A stretch of 64,000 nucleotides of DNA from Bacillus horti (GCF_030813115.1 NZ_JAUSTY010000020.1:1-64000); one strand, 5' to 3'; positions 24,241-34,071 are shown, counted from the stretch's first letter. Notes: a model not told the origin generated them from the sequence alone. Made by a program: numbers and translations.

Positions 24241-25857
24241 ATGTCTATCATACAAAACCCGATATTAACAGGCTTTAACCCAGACCCTAGTATTTGTCGT
24301 GCTGGAGAAGATTACTACATTGCCGTTTCAACGTTTGAATGGTTTCCAGGAGTAGGTCTGTATCATTCAAAGGATTTAAAGCACTGGCGACTTGTTTCAA
24401 GACCACTCGATAGATTAAGTCAATTAAATATGCTAGGAAATCCGGATTCAGGCGGTATATGGGCCCCTCAGCTCTCCTATAGTGATGGAAGGTTTTGGTT
24501 GATTTATACGGACATAAAGGTAACTGAAGGACAGTGGAAGGATGGACATAATTATCTGGTAACCTGTGATGTGATTGATGGTGAATGGTCAGAGCCGATC
24601 TATTTAAACAGCTCTGGCTTTGACCCGTCTCTCTTCCATGATGATGATGGAAAAAAATACTTAGTGAATATGCTCTGGGATCATCGGGTCGGAAAGCATA
24701 ATTTTTATGGGATAGTTCTACAGGAATACAGCCACCAAGAGCAAAAGCTTACTGGTACAGCAGAGATTATTTTTAAAGGTACGGATGTCAAACTTACGGA
24801 AGCCCCTCATTTATATAAAATAAATGGCTATTACTTTCTCTTAACAGCTGAGGGAGGTACAAGATACGATCACCAAGCAACGATTGCCCGTTCAAAATCC
24901 TTGAAAGGTCCATATGAAGTACATCCAGAGAATCCGTTACTTACATCCATGCTGTATCCCAGAAACCCATTACAGAAAGCCGGGCATGCCTCTATCGTTA
25001 AGATGCATACAGAGGAATGGTTTCTCGTCCATCTAATAGGCCGACCACTGCCTAGAGGTGAACATCCCCTGTTAAGTCCCCGTGGATTCTGTCCGCTTGG
25101 AAGAGAAACGGCTATTCAGAGATTAGAATGGAAAAATGATTGGCCATACGTGGTAGGTGGGAACCAGCCATCTGTTGAGATCGAAGGGCCAAAGGTCGCT
25201 GAAGTACAGTGGGAAAAGGATGTTCCAGAGAAGGATGAGTTCGACTCAGAAAAGCTAAACCTTCATTTTCAAACTCTACGGATTCCATTAGGAGAAGATA
25301 CCCTTTCACTGAAGGATAATCCAGGGCATTTACGCTTATACGGCAGAGAATCCTTGACCTCAAAGTTTACTCAAGCGTTTGTTGCGAGGCGCTGGCAGCA
25401 TTTTAATTTTAGTGCAGAGACAAAGGTTGCCTTTAAACCGGAAACATTTCAGCAGTCCGCAGGTATAGTAAACTATTATAATACACAGAATTGGACAGCC
25501 TTGCAGATCACTTGGGATGAAGAGAAGGGAAGAATCCTTGGGTTGACAGCTTGTGATCATTTTACATTTACTCAGCCCCTACACGGAAAAGAAATCATTA
25601 TTCCAGAACATGTTGAATACGTTTATCTCCGCGTACAAATAAGGACAAATCGTTACCAGTACTTCTATTCCTTTGACGGAGAGCAGTGGTTAGAGATACC
25701 TGATGTATTTGATTCCTATAAATTGTCTGACGACTATATTCAGAGCGGAGGATTTTTTACTGGTGCCTTCGTTGGTATGCAATGTCAGGATACATCGGGC
25801 CAGAGGATTTATGCTGATTTTGATTATTTTCTATATAAAGAGGAGGATCAAGGATAA
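24241..25857 (+). CDS. xynB: GH43 beta-xylosidase
   Basis: The 538-residue cytoplasmic inverting glycosidase releases xylose from imported xylo-oligosaccharides. With the ATG at 24241 (eight bases after TGGAGGTGG) the catalytic residues fall at Asp15 (NPDPS), Asp128 (SGFDPS) and Glu187 (LTEAPH). These are the positions I recall for the Geobacillus XynB3 enzyme, which supports this start over 24217. Residues 1-320 form the five-blade propeller. About 335-535 form the C-terminal beta-sandwich (GH43_C2) that closes the active site. There is no signal peptide. Confidence 0.95.
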   Translation: MSIIQNPILTGFNPDPSICRAGEDYYIAVSTFEWFPGVGLYHSKDLKHWRLVSRPLDRLSQLNMLGNPDSGGIWAPQLSYSDGRFWLIYTDIKVTEGQWKDGHNYLVTCDVIDGEWSEPIYLNSSGFDPSLFHDDDGKKYLVNMLWDHRVGKHNFYGIVLQEYSHQEQKLTGTAEIIFKGTDVKLTEAPHLYKINGYYFLLTAEGGTRYDHQATIARSKSLKGPYEVHPENPLLTSMLYPRNPLQKAGHASIVKMHTEEWFLVHLIGRPLPRGEHPLLSPRGFCPLGRETAIQRLEWKNDWPYVVGGNQPSVEIEGPKVAEVQWEKDVPEKDEFDSEKLNLHFQTLRIPLGEDTLSLKDNPGHLRLYGRESLTSKFTQAFVARRWQHFNFSAETKVAFKPETFQQSAGIVNYYNTQNWTALQITWDEEKGRILGLTACDHFTFTQPLHGKEIIIPEHVEYVYLRVQIRTNRYQYFYSFDGEQWLEIPDVFDSYKLSDDYIQSGGFFTGAFVGMQCQDTSGQRIYADFDYFLYKEEDQG

Positions 25858-25925
25858 CAGGTCGCACTTCACATAACGTATAGGGTTAATTCAATAAGTG
25901 ATTGGACGGAACAACGAAGCACATG

Positions 25926-25952
25926 ACCTGCTCAGTGAGCAGGTTTCTTTTT
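25926..25952 (+). terminator. Terminator of the xylan operon
   Basis: ACCTGCTCA / TGAGCAGGT is a perfect stem followed by TTCTTTTTC. Confidence 0.85.
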
Positions 25953-26029
25953 CATTTATTCACTTTTCTTTATTAAATCCGTAAAGAATTGGTATAATGA
26001 TAGGGAACCGGAAAAAAGGGGTCATTCTT

Positions 26030-26758
26030 ATGTATTGGGAGAGCATCTTTTTTGATTTAGATAATACGTTATACAGCCACGAGTATGCTTTTGAACGAGC
26101 GATTCAGGATTGCTATCAGGAGCTAGTGGAGGAGTGGGATGCTGAAGGACTTACGGTTCCGTATGTACCCATGGAGGATTGGTTTGATGTGTTCAAATTC
26201 TATAGTGATTACTTTTGGAAGGATTATGAAACGAAAAAGCTAACACAGGTGAAGTACCGACGAAAACGCTATGTATCTACAATGGATCACTTCCAATTAC
26301 CTTGTAGCCTTGAAGAAGCGGATCGTTTTCATGAGAAGTATTATGAGCAGGCTACGCAGTATGTACAGCCTTACCCTGGTCTGTATCCACTTCTCGAGTA
26401 TCTCAAGAGTAAGTCCGTAAGACTTGGAGTAATTACAAACGGGAAAACGGACGTACAAATAGCTAAATATAAGAAGCTTAAGCTTTATCGATACATACCG
26501 AGGGAACGATTTATTGTTTCGCAGCAGGTAAAGCTGGAAAAGCCTGATCCTGCTATTTTTCAACTGGCGCTAGAGCGTTTAAATCCGAATAAGGCTTTAT
26601 TTATTGGTGATACATGGGAGCATGATGTTGTAGGTGCATTAGAAGCAGGCTGGGGTGCCATCTATTTGAACACTCAAGGTAGGCCAAGAACGACTCAGCA
26701 CCAGCCAAATGCTGAATTTTCACAGTTTATACAGTTGAACTCTTTTTTTCTACAGTAA
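26030..26758 (+). CDS. HAD-superfamily hydrolase (YjjG-like nucleotidase/phosphatase)
   Basis: The 242-residue soluble protein has motif I FFDLDNTLY, motif II VITNGKTDVQ, the motif III Lys in KLEKPDPAIF and motif IV FIGDTWEHDVVG, with a helical cap between I and II (C1 type). I start at the ATG at 26030 behind AAAAAAGGGG. The in-frame ATG at 25997 lies inside the promoter -10 (TATAAT, 25993-25998) and so cannot be in the message. It may be cotranscribed with the rhomboid gene 24 bases downstream. Confidence 0.88.
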   Translation: MYWESIFFDLDNTLYSHEYAFERAIQDCYQELVEEWDAEGLTVPYVPMEDWFDVFKFYSDYFWKDYETKKLTQVKYRRKRYVSTMDHFQLPCSLEEADRFHEKYYEQATQYVQPYPGLYPLLEYLKSKSVRLGVITNGKTDVQIAKYKKLKLYRYIPRERFIVSQQVKLEKPDPAIFQLALERLNPNKALFIGDTWEHDVVGALEAGWGAIYLNTQGRPRTTQHQPNAEFSQFIQLNSFFLQ

Positions 26759-26782
26759 AAGAAGAGTAAAGGTAGGGATAGT

Positions 26783-28498
26783 ATGCAATTGAGGGATAAA
26801 TGGTTATGGGCTTACGTTTTGAGGCTCATGAAAGAAGAGGATTACCAGCTTATTAAGTTTCCTGTTGAGGAGCAAAAGCAACAGCTACAAAGCAATGAGC
26901 AGGAAAATACAGTAACTTCAGCAGTGTTATTGCGTAATGATGGACGTTCCTTTCAAATGTTGCGCTTACAAGCTGTGGATTCCGTTTGGGGAGCAACCTT
27001 AAACCGCGATATCCGTTCATTATCTGACCAGGCTAAGGAAATTAAAAAACGTCTAAAAGCTAAAGAGCTTAGCATTTTAAATGTGTATGTTTTCCCCTAT
27101 GAAAAGGACGCATATCTTCTAGAGCCTATAGAAAAGCTTAACCGATTAACGGAGGACAAAATAACTGTTATCAGTAATGCTGTTTTTATTGATACGGAGC
27201 AAAGTTTAACGGAATGGGGGATCCCACAGAATGATCTAGCTTCTTTTGGCTTAAATACTGAACAGGATAAGATCAATCTCCAAAGGCTGGAATGGATTTC
27301 GACAGAAGAAATTTTAAAAGAAGTTAAGGCAGAGGAAAAAAAGAAAGAGAAGGAATTCCATTCTACATTTAACTATGGGAAACCTAAGTTTACGTACCTC
27401 TTTTTAATAATTAACTTTATTATCTTTGCCTTTATTGAATGGCAGGGCTCTAGTACCGATCCAGAAACATTGATTCAATACGGAGCAAAATGGGCTCCAG
27501 CTATTCTTGAGGGGGAATACTGGAGGTTTATCACTCCTGTTTTTCTTCATATTGGATTTATCCATATTCTTATGAATAGTTTGGCACTTTATTTCCTAGG
27601 TAATTTAGTAGAGAAAATTTATGGCTCTTTTCGATTTTTATGGATTTATCTGTTTGCTGGTTTTACAGGAACGGTAGCTAGCTTTGTGTTCTCATCCAAT
27701 ATTTCTGCTGGTGCCTCTGGAGCCATTTTCGGTTGCTTTGGTGCGTTGCTTTATTTTGGTTTACAGCGCCGTAATCTATTTTTCAGGACACTAGGGAACG
27801 ATGTTATTATCATTTTAATCTTTAATCTAGGAATTGGTTTTATTGTTCCCGTGGTAGACAATTATGGTCATATTGGTGGACTAGTTGGTGGATTTTTAGC
27901 GGCGATGATTGTTAGTCTTCCGGCACAAAATAAGAAGCGGCTAGAAAAAATAGCTTCAGGATTGGTGGCTATTGTTCTAGTTGTATCGATGCTTGGAATC
28001 GGATTTACAAAGGACCATGAGGATGACGTTGCATTACTCATTCAGGCTACGATAGAAATTAATCAGGAAAATTATACGGAAGCTAGGGATTTGTTGGAAA
28101 GAGCGATTGAATTAGGTGATCAGCGTCCAGAGGTATTTTTGCAGCTTGGTGCCGTTTATAATCAAGTTGAACAATTTGATGAAGCGATTGAAGTTTTTAA
28201 TCGTGCACTGGATGGTGGGGCTACTCAGCCTGAGCTGTATTTTCAGCTTGCTTATGCTCAGCTGAAGCTAGGTGATTACGAAAATGGAGAAAAAAACTTA
28301 CTAGAAACGATTTATCGTGATCCTGATATTGTTGAGGCTTATTATAATTTAACACTCATCTATATCGATCAGGAAGAGTATGAAAAAGCGTTTGAGGTAC
28401 TTGACCGAGCGGCAGAAAGAGAAATAACAGATGAACGTACTGATGAATTATATGAACGGCTAAATGATTTTTATGAGGAGCTTCAAAACGGAGCTTAA
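26783..28498 (+). CDS. gluP: Rhomboid intramembrane serine protease with TPR repeats
   Basis: The 571-residue protein has three parts. A cytosolic N-terminal domain (1-195) comes first. The rhomboid core (about 200-395) has catalytic Ser312 in GASGA and His363 in GHIGG, plus HIGFIHILMNSLALYFLG. Three to four TPR repeats follow (about 425-560, e.g. PEVFLQLGAVYNQVEQFDEA). Same plan as B. subtilis YqgP/GluP, linked there to cleavage of the Mg2+ transporter MgtE. It is longer than GluP (about 507). yqgQ and glcK follow further downstream, as in B. subtilis but with other genes between. Confidence 0.93.
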   Translation: MQLRDKWLWAYVLRLMKEEDYQLIKFPVEEQKQQLQSNEQENTVTSAVLLRNDGRSFQMLRLQAVDSVWGATLNRDIRSLSDQAKEIKKRLKAKELSILNVYVFPYEKDAYLLEPIEKLNRLTEDKITVISNAVFIDTEQSLTEWGIPQNDLASFGLNTEQDKINLQRLEWISTEEILKEVKAEEKKKEKEFHSTFNYGKPKFTYLFLIINFIIFAFIEWQGSSTDPETLIQYGAKWAPAILEGEYWRFITPVFLHIGFIHILMNSLALYFLGNLVEKIYGSFRFLWIYLFAGFTGTVASFVFSSNISAGASGAIFGCFGALLYFGLQRRNLFFRTLGNDVIIILIFNLGIGFIVPVVDNYGHIGGLVGGFLAAMIVSLPAQNKKRLEKIASGLVAIVLVVSMLGIGFTKDHEDDVALLIQATIEINQENYTEARDLLERAIELGDQRPEVFLQLGAVYNQVEQFDEAIEVFNRALDGGATQPELYFQLAYAQLKLGDYENGEKNLLETIYRDPDIVEAYYNLTLIYIDQEEYEKAFEVLDRAAEREITDERTDELYERLNDFYEELQNGA

Positions 28499-28621
28499 GA
28501 TATTTGTGGACGATGATATAATTGATGTGGTAAGTTGTATAATCTTGCTAATGTTTACGTATAAAAAATGAAGTAATGAAGTTAAATAATGAAATATTAA
28601 ATAAAGAGGGGAAGTTGAACG

Positions 28622-29671
28622 ATGGCTGGAGTAAAACAAAAAGTAAATGTAGACCATATGATAGAGCTTATTGAGAAGCTGGTGAACATTCCAAGTCCTT
28701 CAGGAAATACAGAGAAGGTTATTCAGTTTGTAGCTGACTATCTAAAGGAGCTAGAGATTCCTTACTATCTAAATCGTAAAGGTGGACTAATTGCCACATT
28801 GAAAGGACAGAACGAACAGGAGCACCGGATGCTAACGGCCCATGTGGATACCTTGGGAGCGATGGTCAAGGAAATTAAAAGCAATGGTAGATTAAAGCTC
28901 ACGCTTATCGGAGGCTTTCGTATGAATGCTGTTGAAGGGGAGTATTGTGAGATTGAAACAAGTACAGGGAAAATGTACACCGGAACCATTTTACATACGA
29001 AGGCTTCCGTTCACGTATACAGAGATAAGGATGAAAGAACCGAGGATAATATGGAGGTTCGTATTGATGAGGTTGTCCGCTCAGCGGATGATGTTCGAAA
29101 GCTAGGAATTTCAGTAGGAGATTTCGTTTCCTTTGCTCCACGCTTTGAGCAAACTCCTGCTGGCTTTATTAAGTCCAGACATTTAGATGATAAAGCGAGT
29201 GTAGCTATTTTATTATCCTTACTAAAAACGCTAAAGGAAGAAAACACGACTCTTCCTTACACCACTCATATTTTGATTAGTAATAATGAAGAGATTGGAT
29301 ATGGTGGAAACTCAAACATTACGCCTGAAACATTTGAGTACCTAGCCGTTGATATGGGTGCAATTGGAACGGGGCAGACAACAGATGAGTATTGTGCTTC
29401 AATATGTGCCAAGGATTCCAGTGGGCCGTATCATCCACGCTTGCGCAAAAAGCTTGTTCAGCTTGCTGAGCAGGAGGACGCTTATTATCAGGTGGACATT
29501 TATCCGTATTATGGCTCTGACGCAAGTGCAGCGATTCGTTCAGGACATGATATTGTCCATGGTCTGATCGGTCCAGGAATTGATGCTTCTCATAGTCATG
29601 AAAGAACTCACCGAGATTCTTTATTGAATACAGGTGCTATTCTTTATGCATATATGTTATCTGAGGCTTAA
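28622..29671 (+). CDS. M42 family metallopeptidase (glutamyl/leucyl aminopeptidase-like)
   Basis: The 349-residue cytosolic aminopeptidase of the FrvX/YsdC/TET group has metal ligands in TAHVDTLGAMV, HLDDKASVA, SNNEEIGYGG (with catalytic Glu), AVDMGAIG and SHERTH. An inserted dodecamer-forming PDZ-like subdomain lies at about 75-170. GAGGGGAAG precedes the ATG. A strong terminator follows 50 bases after the stop. Confidence 0.93.
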   Translation: MAGVKQKVNVDHMIELIEKLVNIPSPSGNTEKVIQFVADYLKELEIPYYLNRKGGLIATLKGQNEQEHRMLTAHVDTLGAMVKEIKSNGRLKLTLIGGFRMNAVEGEYCEIETSTGKMYTGTILHTKASVHVYRDKDERTEDNMEVRIDEVVRSADDVRKLGISVGDFVSFAPRFEQTPAGFIKSRHLDDKASVAILLSLLKTLKEENTTLPYTTHILISNNEEIGYGGNSNITPETFEYLAVDMGAIGTGQTTDEYCASICAKDSSGPYHPRLRKKLVQLAEQEDAYYQVDIYPYYGSDASAAIRSGHDIVHGLIGPGIDASHSHERTHRDSLLNTGAILYAYMLSEA

Positions 29672-29720
29672 TTAATGGCAAAAGAAGCTACGTCAATGAA
29701 CTAGAAAATTTACACTTATT

Positions 29721-29750
29721 AAACCATCTGTATGCTACAGATGGTTTTTT
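29721..29750 (+). terminator. Terminator after the M42 peptidase gene
   Basis: AAACCATCTGTA-TGC-TACAGATGGTTT is a perfect 12-bp stem followed by T residues. Confidence 0.93.
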
Positions 29751-29854
29751 GGTGATCGGTTACTATCGTGAATTCTCATTTTTAAAAGCATTTTTAACTA
29801 GCTTTCATATTTCCCTATGCCTGTCATATGTTTTTAATGTAAGGGGGAAGAGGG

Positions 29855-30370
29855 ATGGAGCTTTTAACATGGGTCTTTTATGTGATGCTTTCGGCTTTTC
29901 TTGCAGCAGTAGTAGGCTTTGGTCTAATAACTAGAAAGGTACTACTATCATACTCCCACTTTATCGGGCTCTCTTTACTTCTGGCCATTTCTGGCTATGT
30001 TAGCTCCTATATGGGAAGCTGGATGGGAGAATTCCTCTCAGCACGTATACTTGAAATCATGCTAGGAATCATTTTAATGGGCTGTGGAATCTATTTGCTT
30101 AAAGTAAAGCCTATCTATCCTGGCTATCAGGATATGTTAATCCTGTTTGCTGTGCTTTTTTTAGAGGGGTGCTGGATATCCTATCGATTTGGGAGTCTTC
30201 ATTCAGGCAGTCTAAGCTTTGTCCTATTTATTATGGTTATGCTATCAGGTGGAATAGCGGTAGGCTTTCTTCTTGGGTTGCGAAGGTGGAATCATTGGCG
30301 GCTAACTCTAATTCTCCCTCAGCTATCAGGTGCGCTCTTAGTTGTAGTGGGGTTTATCAAGCTATTTTGA
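29855..30370 (+). CDS. Polytopic membrane protein, unknown
   Basis: The 171-residue protein has five or six membrane segments (about 4-25, 32-50, 60-82, 92-108, 118-140, 148-168) with few charged residues between. AAGGGGG precedes the ATG by about ten bases. I recognise no family or catalytic motif. It lies just upstream of yqgQ and may be cotranscribed with it. Confidence 0.7.
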   Translation: MELLTWVFYVMLSAFLAAVVGFGLITRKVLLSYSHFIGLSLLLAISGYVSSYMGSWMGEFLSARILEIMLGIILMGCGIYLLKVKPIYPGYQDMLILFAVLFLEGCWISYRFGSLHSGSLSFVLFIMVMLSGGIAVGFLLGLRRWNHWRLTLILPQLSGALLVVVGFIKLF

Positions 30371-30429
30371 CTAATATGTACGGTTTTCATGATATACTAC
30401 ACATAGAAAAGACTTAGACAAAGGAATCG

Positions 30430-30651
30430 ATGATCAGTATGCTAACAACTATTCAATCCATGCAGGACGTTCGAAATTTGCTTAAAAAATACGGTACATT
30501 TATTTATACGAAGGACCCTATTGCCGATCTTGAGCTGATGGATGAAGAGTGTCATGAGCTATATCAGATGGGCATGCTAGAGAAGGAACAGTATGTTCGA
30601 GCAAAAATGTGCATTATGCAGGAAATAGGAAGACTAAAAAAAGAGAGCTAG
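30430..30651 (+). CDS. yqgQ: YqgQ (DUF910) family protein
   Basis: The 73-residue helical protein has the YqgQ pattern: VRNLLKKYGTFIY, then ADLELMDEECHELYQMGMLEKEQYVRAK. In B. subtilis the gene sits between gluP and glcK; the same three genes are found here but farther apart. No biochemical role is known to me. AAAGGA precedes the ATG. Confidence 0.85.
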   Translation: MISMLTTIQSMQDVRNLLKKYGTFIYTKDPIADLELMDEECHELYQMGMLEKEQYVRAKMCIMQEIGRLKKES

Positions 30652-30656
30652 AATGG

Positions 30657-31655
30657 ATGGGTACGGATATGAGCTTTATGAACGACGTTTATTTATACCA
30701 GCAATTCAAGCAGATTTTTGGAGAAGAAAACCTACAAGTTGAATATAACCACCCGCCAGAAAGTGAGGAGTTCACGTATATTCCAATACGGAGCGGAATC
30801 GACTTTTTGGGCTGGATTGGAGTCCGAAATGAGAAGCTAACGGAGGAATCAAAGCAGCTTATTCAGTTGTTTGATGCTTCTTCTGCTATAATGTATTCTC
30901 CTGACAAGAAGGAAAACACGTTTTGGCAAAGAGCCATTCAAGAGGAAATGGAAGATTGGATTTCAGCGTGGGAAGGCTTAGAATATTCCGCTGATACGGA
31001 GTTTGGTTTAATTTTTATTACTATCGATAGTCAAAAAGAGGACTGGACTTCAGACGTGCACAAGCAGTTTCAAGAAATGATTGAAGCTGTTGTGGAGCAA
31101 AGTACATTTTTAATTCCTTTAAAGCAAGGGCACTTTCTTTGGATTCTACCGCATTACTCTGAGATAAAATCGGAATTAATCGAGGTTGTAAAGGGACTTG
31201 TGGATACTCTTGCTGCTGAGCTTGTGTTAAAAGCTAACTTCTTCATTGATCAACCAGTCACGATGCCTATGGAACTGAGGGAGTATGTTCAGAATCAGCT
31301 TAGTATTGTACAAGCGTGTAATCAGAGTCATGTTCGAGGCGGAGTCGTTTTCATTCGAGATGTCCTTCATCTGTATTTGCTTAAGCAAAGCTCTAACATG
31401 GATCGTAAGAAATATGTACATCAAATTATGGGACAAATTTTACATGACTCAGAAGCTATAGAGACGGCCCGTGTTTACTTCCAAGAGAATCTGAACATCT
31501 CAGAGGCTGCCAAGAAGCTTTTTATTCATAGAAATAGTATGCAATATCGCTTAGATAAGTTTGCTGAAAAGACAGGATATGATCTACGGAGATTTGAGCA
31601 TTCAGTGGTTGTTTACTTAGCGATACAGGCTTTGGGCATGTTGAACAAAGAATGA
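30657..31655 (+). CDS. PucR/CdaR-type helix-turn-helix regulator
   Basis: The roughly 332-residue protein has an uncharacterised N-terminal sensor-like half (about 1-250). Its C-terminal PucR-type helix-turn-helix (HTH_30, about 275-330) reads ETARVYFQENLNISEAAKKLFIHRNSMQYRLDKF. Related regulators often neighbour sugar-uptake genes. Here it directly precedes msmX, so control of that gene is plausible. The start is uncertain: ATGs at 30657, 30669 and 30678 are all possible and none has a strong ribosome site. The first lies five bases after the yqgQ stop. Confidence 0.82.
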   Translation: MGTDMSFMNDVYLYQQFKQIFGEENLQVEYNHPPESEEFTYIPIRSGIDFLGWIGVRNEKLTEESKQLIQLFDASSAIMYSPDKKENTFWQRAIQEEMEDWISAWEGLEYSADTEFGLIFITIDSQKEDWTSDVHKQFQEMIEAVVEQSTFLIPLKQGHFLWILPHYSEIKSELIEVVKGLVDTLAAELVLKANFFIDQPVTMPMELREYVQNQLSIVQACNQSHVRGGVVFIRDVLHLYLLKQSSNMDRKKYVHQIMGQILHDSEAIETARVYFQENLNISEAAKKLFIHRNSMQYRLDKFAEKTGYDLRRFEHSVVVYLAIQALGMLNKE

Positions 31656-31694
31656 GGTGTTTTTTCTAGCAGTTTGCCTAATAGTTTTTGCCAA

Positions 31695-31710
31695 ATGAAA
31701 GCGCTACAAT
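31695..31710. promoter_or_regulatory. cre-like site overlapping the msmX -10
   Basis: ATGAAAGCGCTACAAT fits the degenerate cre consensus WTGNAANCGNWWNCAW with one mismatch. It includes TACAAT (31705-31710), the likely -10 of msmX. CcpA binding here would repress msmX in glucose. Confidence 0.5.
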
Positions 31711-31751
31711 AGATATAACAGAAAAAGAAAGAATTTGAGGAGGAGTAGCGC

Positions 31752-32846
31752 ATGGCAGGTATTAAATTAAATCATATTTTCAAGCGTTATAGTGATACGG
31801 TAACAGCGGTTAAGGATTTTAACTTAGATATTGACGATAAGGAGTTTATCGTTTTTGTAGGTCCATCAGGTTGTGGTAAATCTACTACATTACGTATGGT
31901 GGCTGGATTAGAAGAAATCTCTGAAGGGGATTTGTATATCGGTGATCGTCGTGTGAATGACGTAGCGCCTAAGGATCGTGATATTGCGATGGTTTTCCAA
32001 AACTATGCGTTGTATCCACATATGAATGTGTTTGATAACATGGCTTTTGGTCTTAAGCTCCGTAAGTTCAAAAAGGATGATATCAAAAAGCGTGTTGATG
32101 ACGCTGCAAAAATCCTAGGAATTGAAAACCTATTAGAAAGAAAACCAAAAGAACTATCTGGGGGACAACGTCAGCGTGTTGCTTTAGGACGTGCTATCGT
32201 TCGTGAGCCACAGGTGTTCTTGATGGATGAGCCTTTATCTAACCTTGATGCTAAGCTTCGTGTACAGATGCGTGCTGAAATAACAAAGCTACACCAAAGA
32301 CTACAAACAACAATTATCTATGTAACACATGACCAAATTGAAGCGATGACGATGGCAGATCGTATCGTTATTATGAAAGACGGTATTATCCAACAAGTGG
32401 GTTCACCTAAAGAAGTGTATGATTTTCCTGATAACGTGTTCGTTGGAGGCTTTATTGGATCACCAGCAATGAACTTCCTAAGTGGTAAGCTTGGTGAAGG
32501 TAAATTTACGATTGGAGATCAAGAGTTGCATGTTCCAGAAGGAAAAATGAAAGGGTTAAAGGATTATATAGGCAAGGAAGTGATCCTTGGAATTCGTCCT
32601 GAGGATATTCACGATGAGCCTGTATTTATCGAATCTTCAAAGGGTACAGTGATTAATGCCCTAATTGAAGTAGCAGAGCTAATGGGTGCGGAAACTTATC
32701 TATACAGTAAGATCGCAGGAAATGACTTTATTGCTCGTGTAGATTCTCGTACAGATATTAAGAATGGTCAGAAGCTAGAGCTTGCCTTCGATATGAGTAA
32801 GGTACTATTCTTCGACCCTCAAACAGAGGAAAGAATCAGAGGGTAA
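31752..32846 (+). CDS. msmX: Multitask carbohydrate ABC transporter ATPase (MsmX/UgpC)
   Basis: The 364-residue ATPase has Walker A GPSGCGKST (about 37-45), Q-loop MVFQNYALYPHM, signature LSGGQRQRVALGRAI, Walker B VFLMDEPLSNLDAKLR and H-loop YVTHDQIEAMTMADR. A C-terminal MalK/OB-type regulatory domain (about 240-360) follows, with GGFIGSPAMNFLSGKL and LGIRPEDI. MsmX proteins serve several sugar importers that lack their own ATPase. The xylo-oligosaccharide importer 7.5 kb upstream is such a system. GAGGAGGAG precedes the ATG. Confidence 0.94.
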   Translation: MAGIKLNHIFKRYSDTVTAVKDFNLDIDDKEFIVFVGPSGCGKSTTLRMVAGLEEISEGDLYIGDRRVNDVAPKDRDIAMVFQNYALYPHMNVFDNMAFGLKLRKFKKDDIKKRVDDAAKILGIENLLERKPKELSGGQRQRVALGRAIVREPQVFLMDEPLSNLDAKLRVQMRAEITKLHQRLQTTIIYVTHDQIEAMTMADRIVIMKDGIIQQVGSPKEVYDFPDNVFVGGFIGSPAMNFLSGKLGEGKFTIGDQELHVPEGKMKGLKDYIGKEVILGIRPEDIHDEPVFIESSKGTVINALIEVAELMGAETYLYSKIAGNDFIARVDSRTDIKNGQKLELAFDMSKVLFFDPQTEERIRG

Positions 32847-32884
32847 GTTTAGTTAAAGATAGATAAAGAATGTTTATTTGAATA

Positions 32885-32941
32885 AAAAGTCACACTGAGA
32901 TAGCTAAAGGGGCTCCTTTTCTCTCTAGTGTGGCTTTTCTC
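32885..32941 (+). terminator. Terminator of msmX
   Basis: AGTCACACTGAGA pairs with TCTCTAGTGTGGCT, followed by TTTTCT. There is one G-T pair, one bulge and a 20-base loop. Confidence 0.7.
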
Positions 32942-33007
32942 ACGTTATATCTAGCTAATCATGGTATGATATGAGAGAGAAAACATAATGTAAAGGATGA
33001 TAATCAT

Positions 33008-33985
33008 ATGTCACAAACTATGTATGTTGGGATAGATTTAGGTGGAACGGCGATAAAGCTTGCTTTCGTTTCACTAGAAGGTGAAATTGTGCATTTAATG
33101 AGTGCCCCTACGAATGTTGAGGACGGTGGGGATGGTATCTTACATACTATGGATCGCTTGATCTCAGAAGGTCTTGAAGAGCTTGGGAGAGCAAAAGGAG
33201 ATATTAAAGGTGTTGGAATTGGAGCTCCTGGATTTATCGAAATGTCCACAGGGTTTGTTCATGAAGCTGTTAATTTGGGGTGGAAGAACTATCCCTTGAA
33301 GGAAAAGCTAGAGGGAATGACGGGGCTACCAGTTTATGTAGATAATGATGCTAATATCGCAGCACTTGGAGAGATGTGGAAGGGTGCTGGTGAAGGAGCA
33401 AAGGATCTACTTTGTATTACATTAGGTACAGGTGTAGGTGGTGGGGTGATCATTAATGGAACCATTCATCATGGGGCAAAGGGTACAGCTGGGGAAATCG
33501 GCCATACAACTGTTATCGCAGATGGGGGCTACCGCTGTAACTGTGGGAAGCTAGGCTGTCTAGAAACGCTTGCCTCTGCTACAGGAATTGTACGCTTAGC
33601 TAAGGAAGCCCTTATAAGTGACTCGCAGCATACGAGCTCATTAGCTAAGGTATTGAAGGAGAATGGAAATGTTGAAGCGAAGGATGTTTTGGATGCTGCT
33701 AGAGAAGGGGATCAGCTAGGGAAAGAGATACTAGGACAGGTTGCCCACTACTTAGGAGTAACACTAGGAAACTATGCCGTATTAATGAATCCTGAGAAAA
33801 TTGTAATCGGTGGAGGAGTTTCTAAAGCGGGGGATGTGTTGTTTGAGCCTATTCGAGCACAATATCAGAAATATGCTCTTCCTCACTTAACGGGGAATGT
33901 AGAAATTGCTCCAGCTACTCTAGGAAATGATGCAGGAGTGATTGGTGCGGCATGGCTCGTGCATCAGGGTGAACAAAATCACTAG
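33008..33985 (+). CDS. glcK: Glucokinase, ROK family
   Basis: The enzyme phosphorylates glucose with ATP. The 325-residue ROK protein shows GIDLGGTAIKLAFV (phosphate loop), GIGAPGFIE, VDNDANIAALGEMW (catalytic Asp region), LGTGVGGGVIING and the zinc site CNCGKLGCLETLAS. It lacks a helix-turn-helix, which separates it from the ROK repressor at 19.6 kb. A probable -10 TATGAT lies near 32964. It corresponds to B. subtilis GlcK (YqgR). Confidence 0.95.
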   Translation: MSQTMYVGIDLGGTAIKLAFVSLEGEIVHLMSAPTNVEDGGDGILHTMDRLISEGLEELGRAKGDIKGVGIGAPGFIEMSTGFVHEAVNLGWKNYPLKEKLEGMTGLPVYVDNDANIAALGEMWKGAGEGAKDLLCITLGTGVGGGVIINGTIHHGAKGTAGEIGHTTVIADGGYRCNCGKLGCLETLASATGIVRLAKEALISDSQHTSSLAKVLKENGNVEAKDVLDAAREGDQLGKEILGQVAHYLGVTLGNYAVLMNPEKIVIGGGVSKAGDVLFEPIRAQYQKYALPHLTGNVEIAPATLGNDAGVIGAAWLVHQGEQNH

Positions 33986-34018
33986 ATCACAGGCATAGGT
34001 TTTTTACTGGACCTCTGC

Positions 34019-34024
34019 TATAAT
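34019..34024 (+). promoter_or_regulatory. Extended -10 promoter of the DUF1128 gene
   Basis: TGCTATAAT (TATAAT at 34019-34024, preceded by TGC) is a consensus extended -10 about 48 bases before the GTG start of the next gene. No good -35 is present. Confidence 0.5.
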
Positions 34025-34071
34025 AGTACAGACAAAAAAGAACTAGATCAAATGAGAAAGGGCTGTTAGAT

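Noticed and set aside
25997-26029. Upstream ATG for the HAD gene
   Set aside because: It overlaps the promoter -10 (TATAAT at 25993-25998), so it would not be in the transcript.
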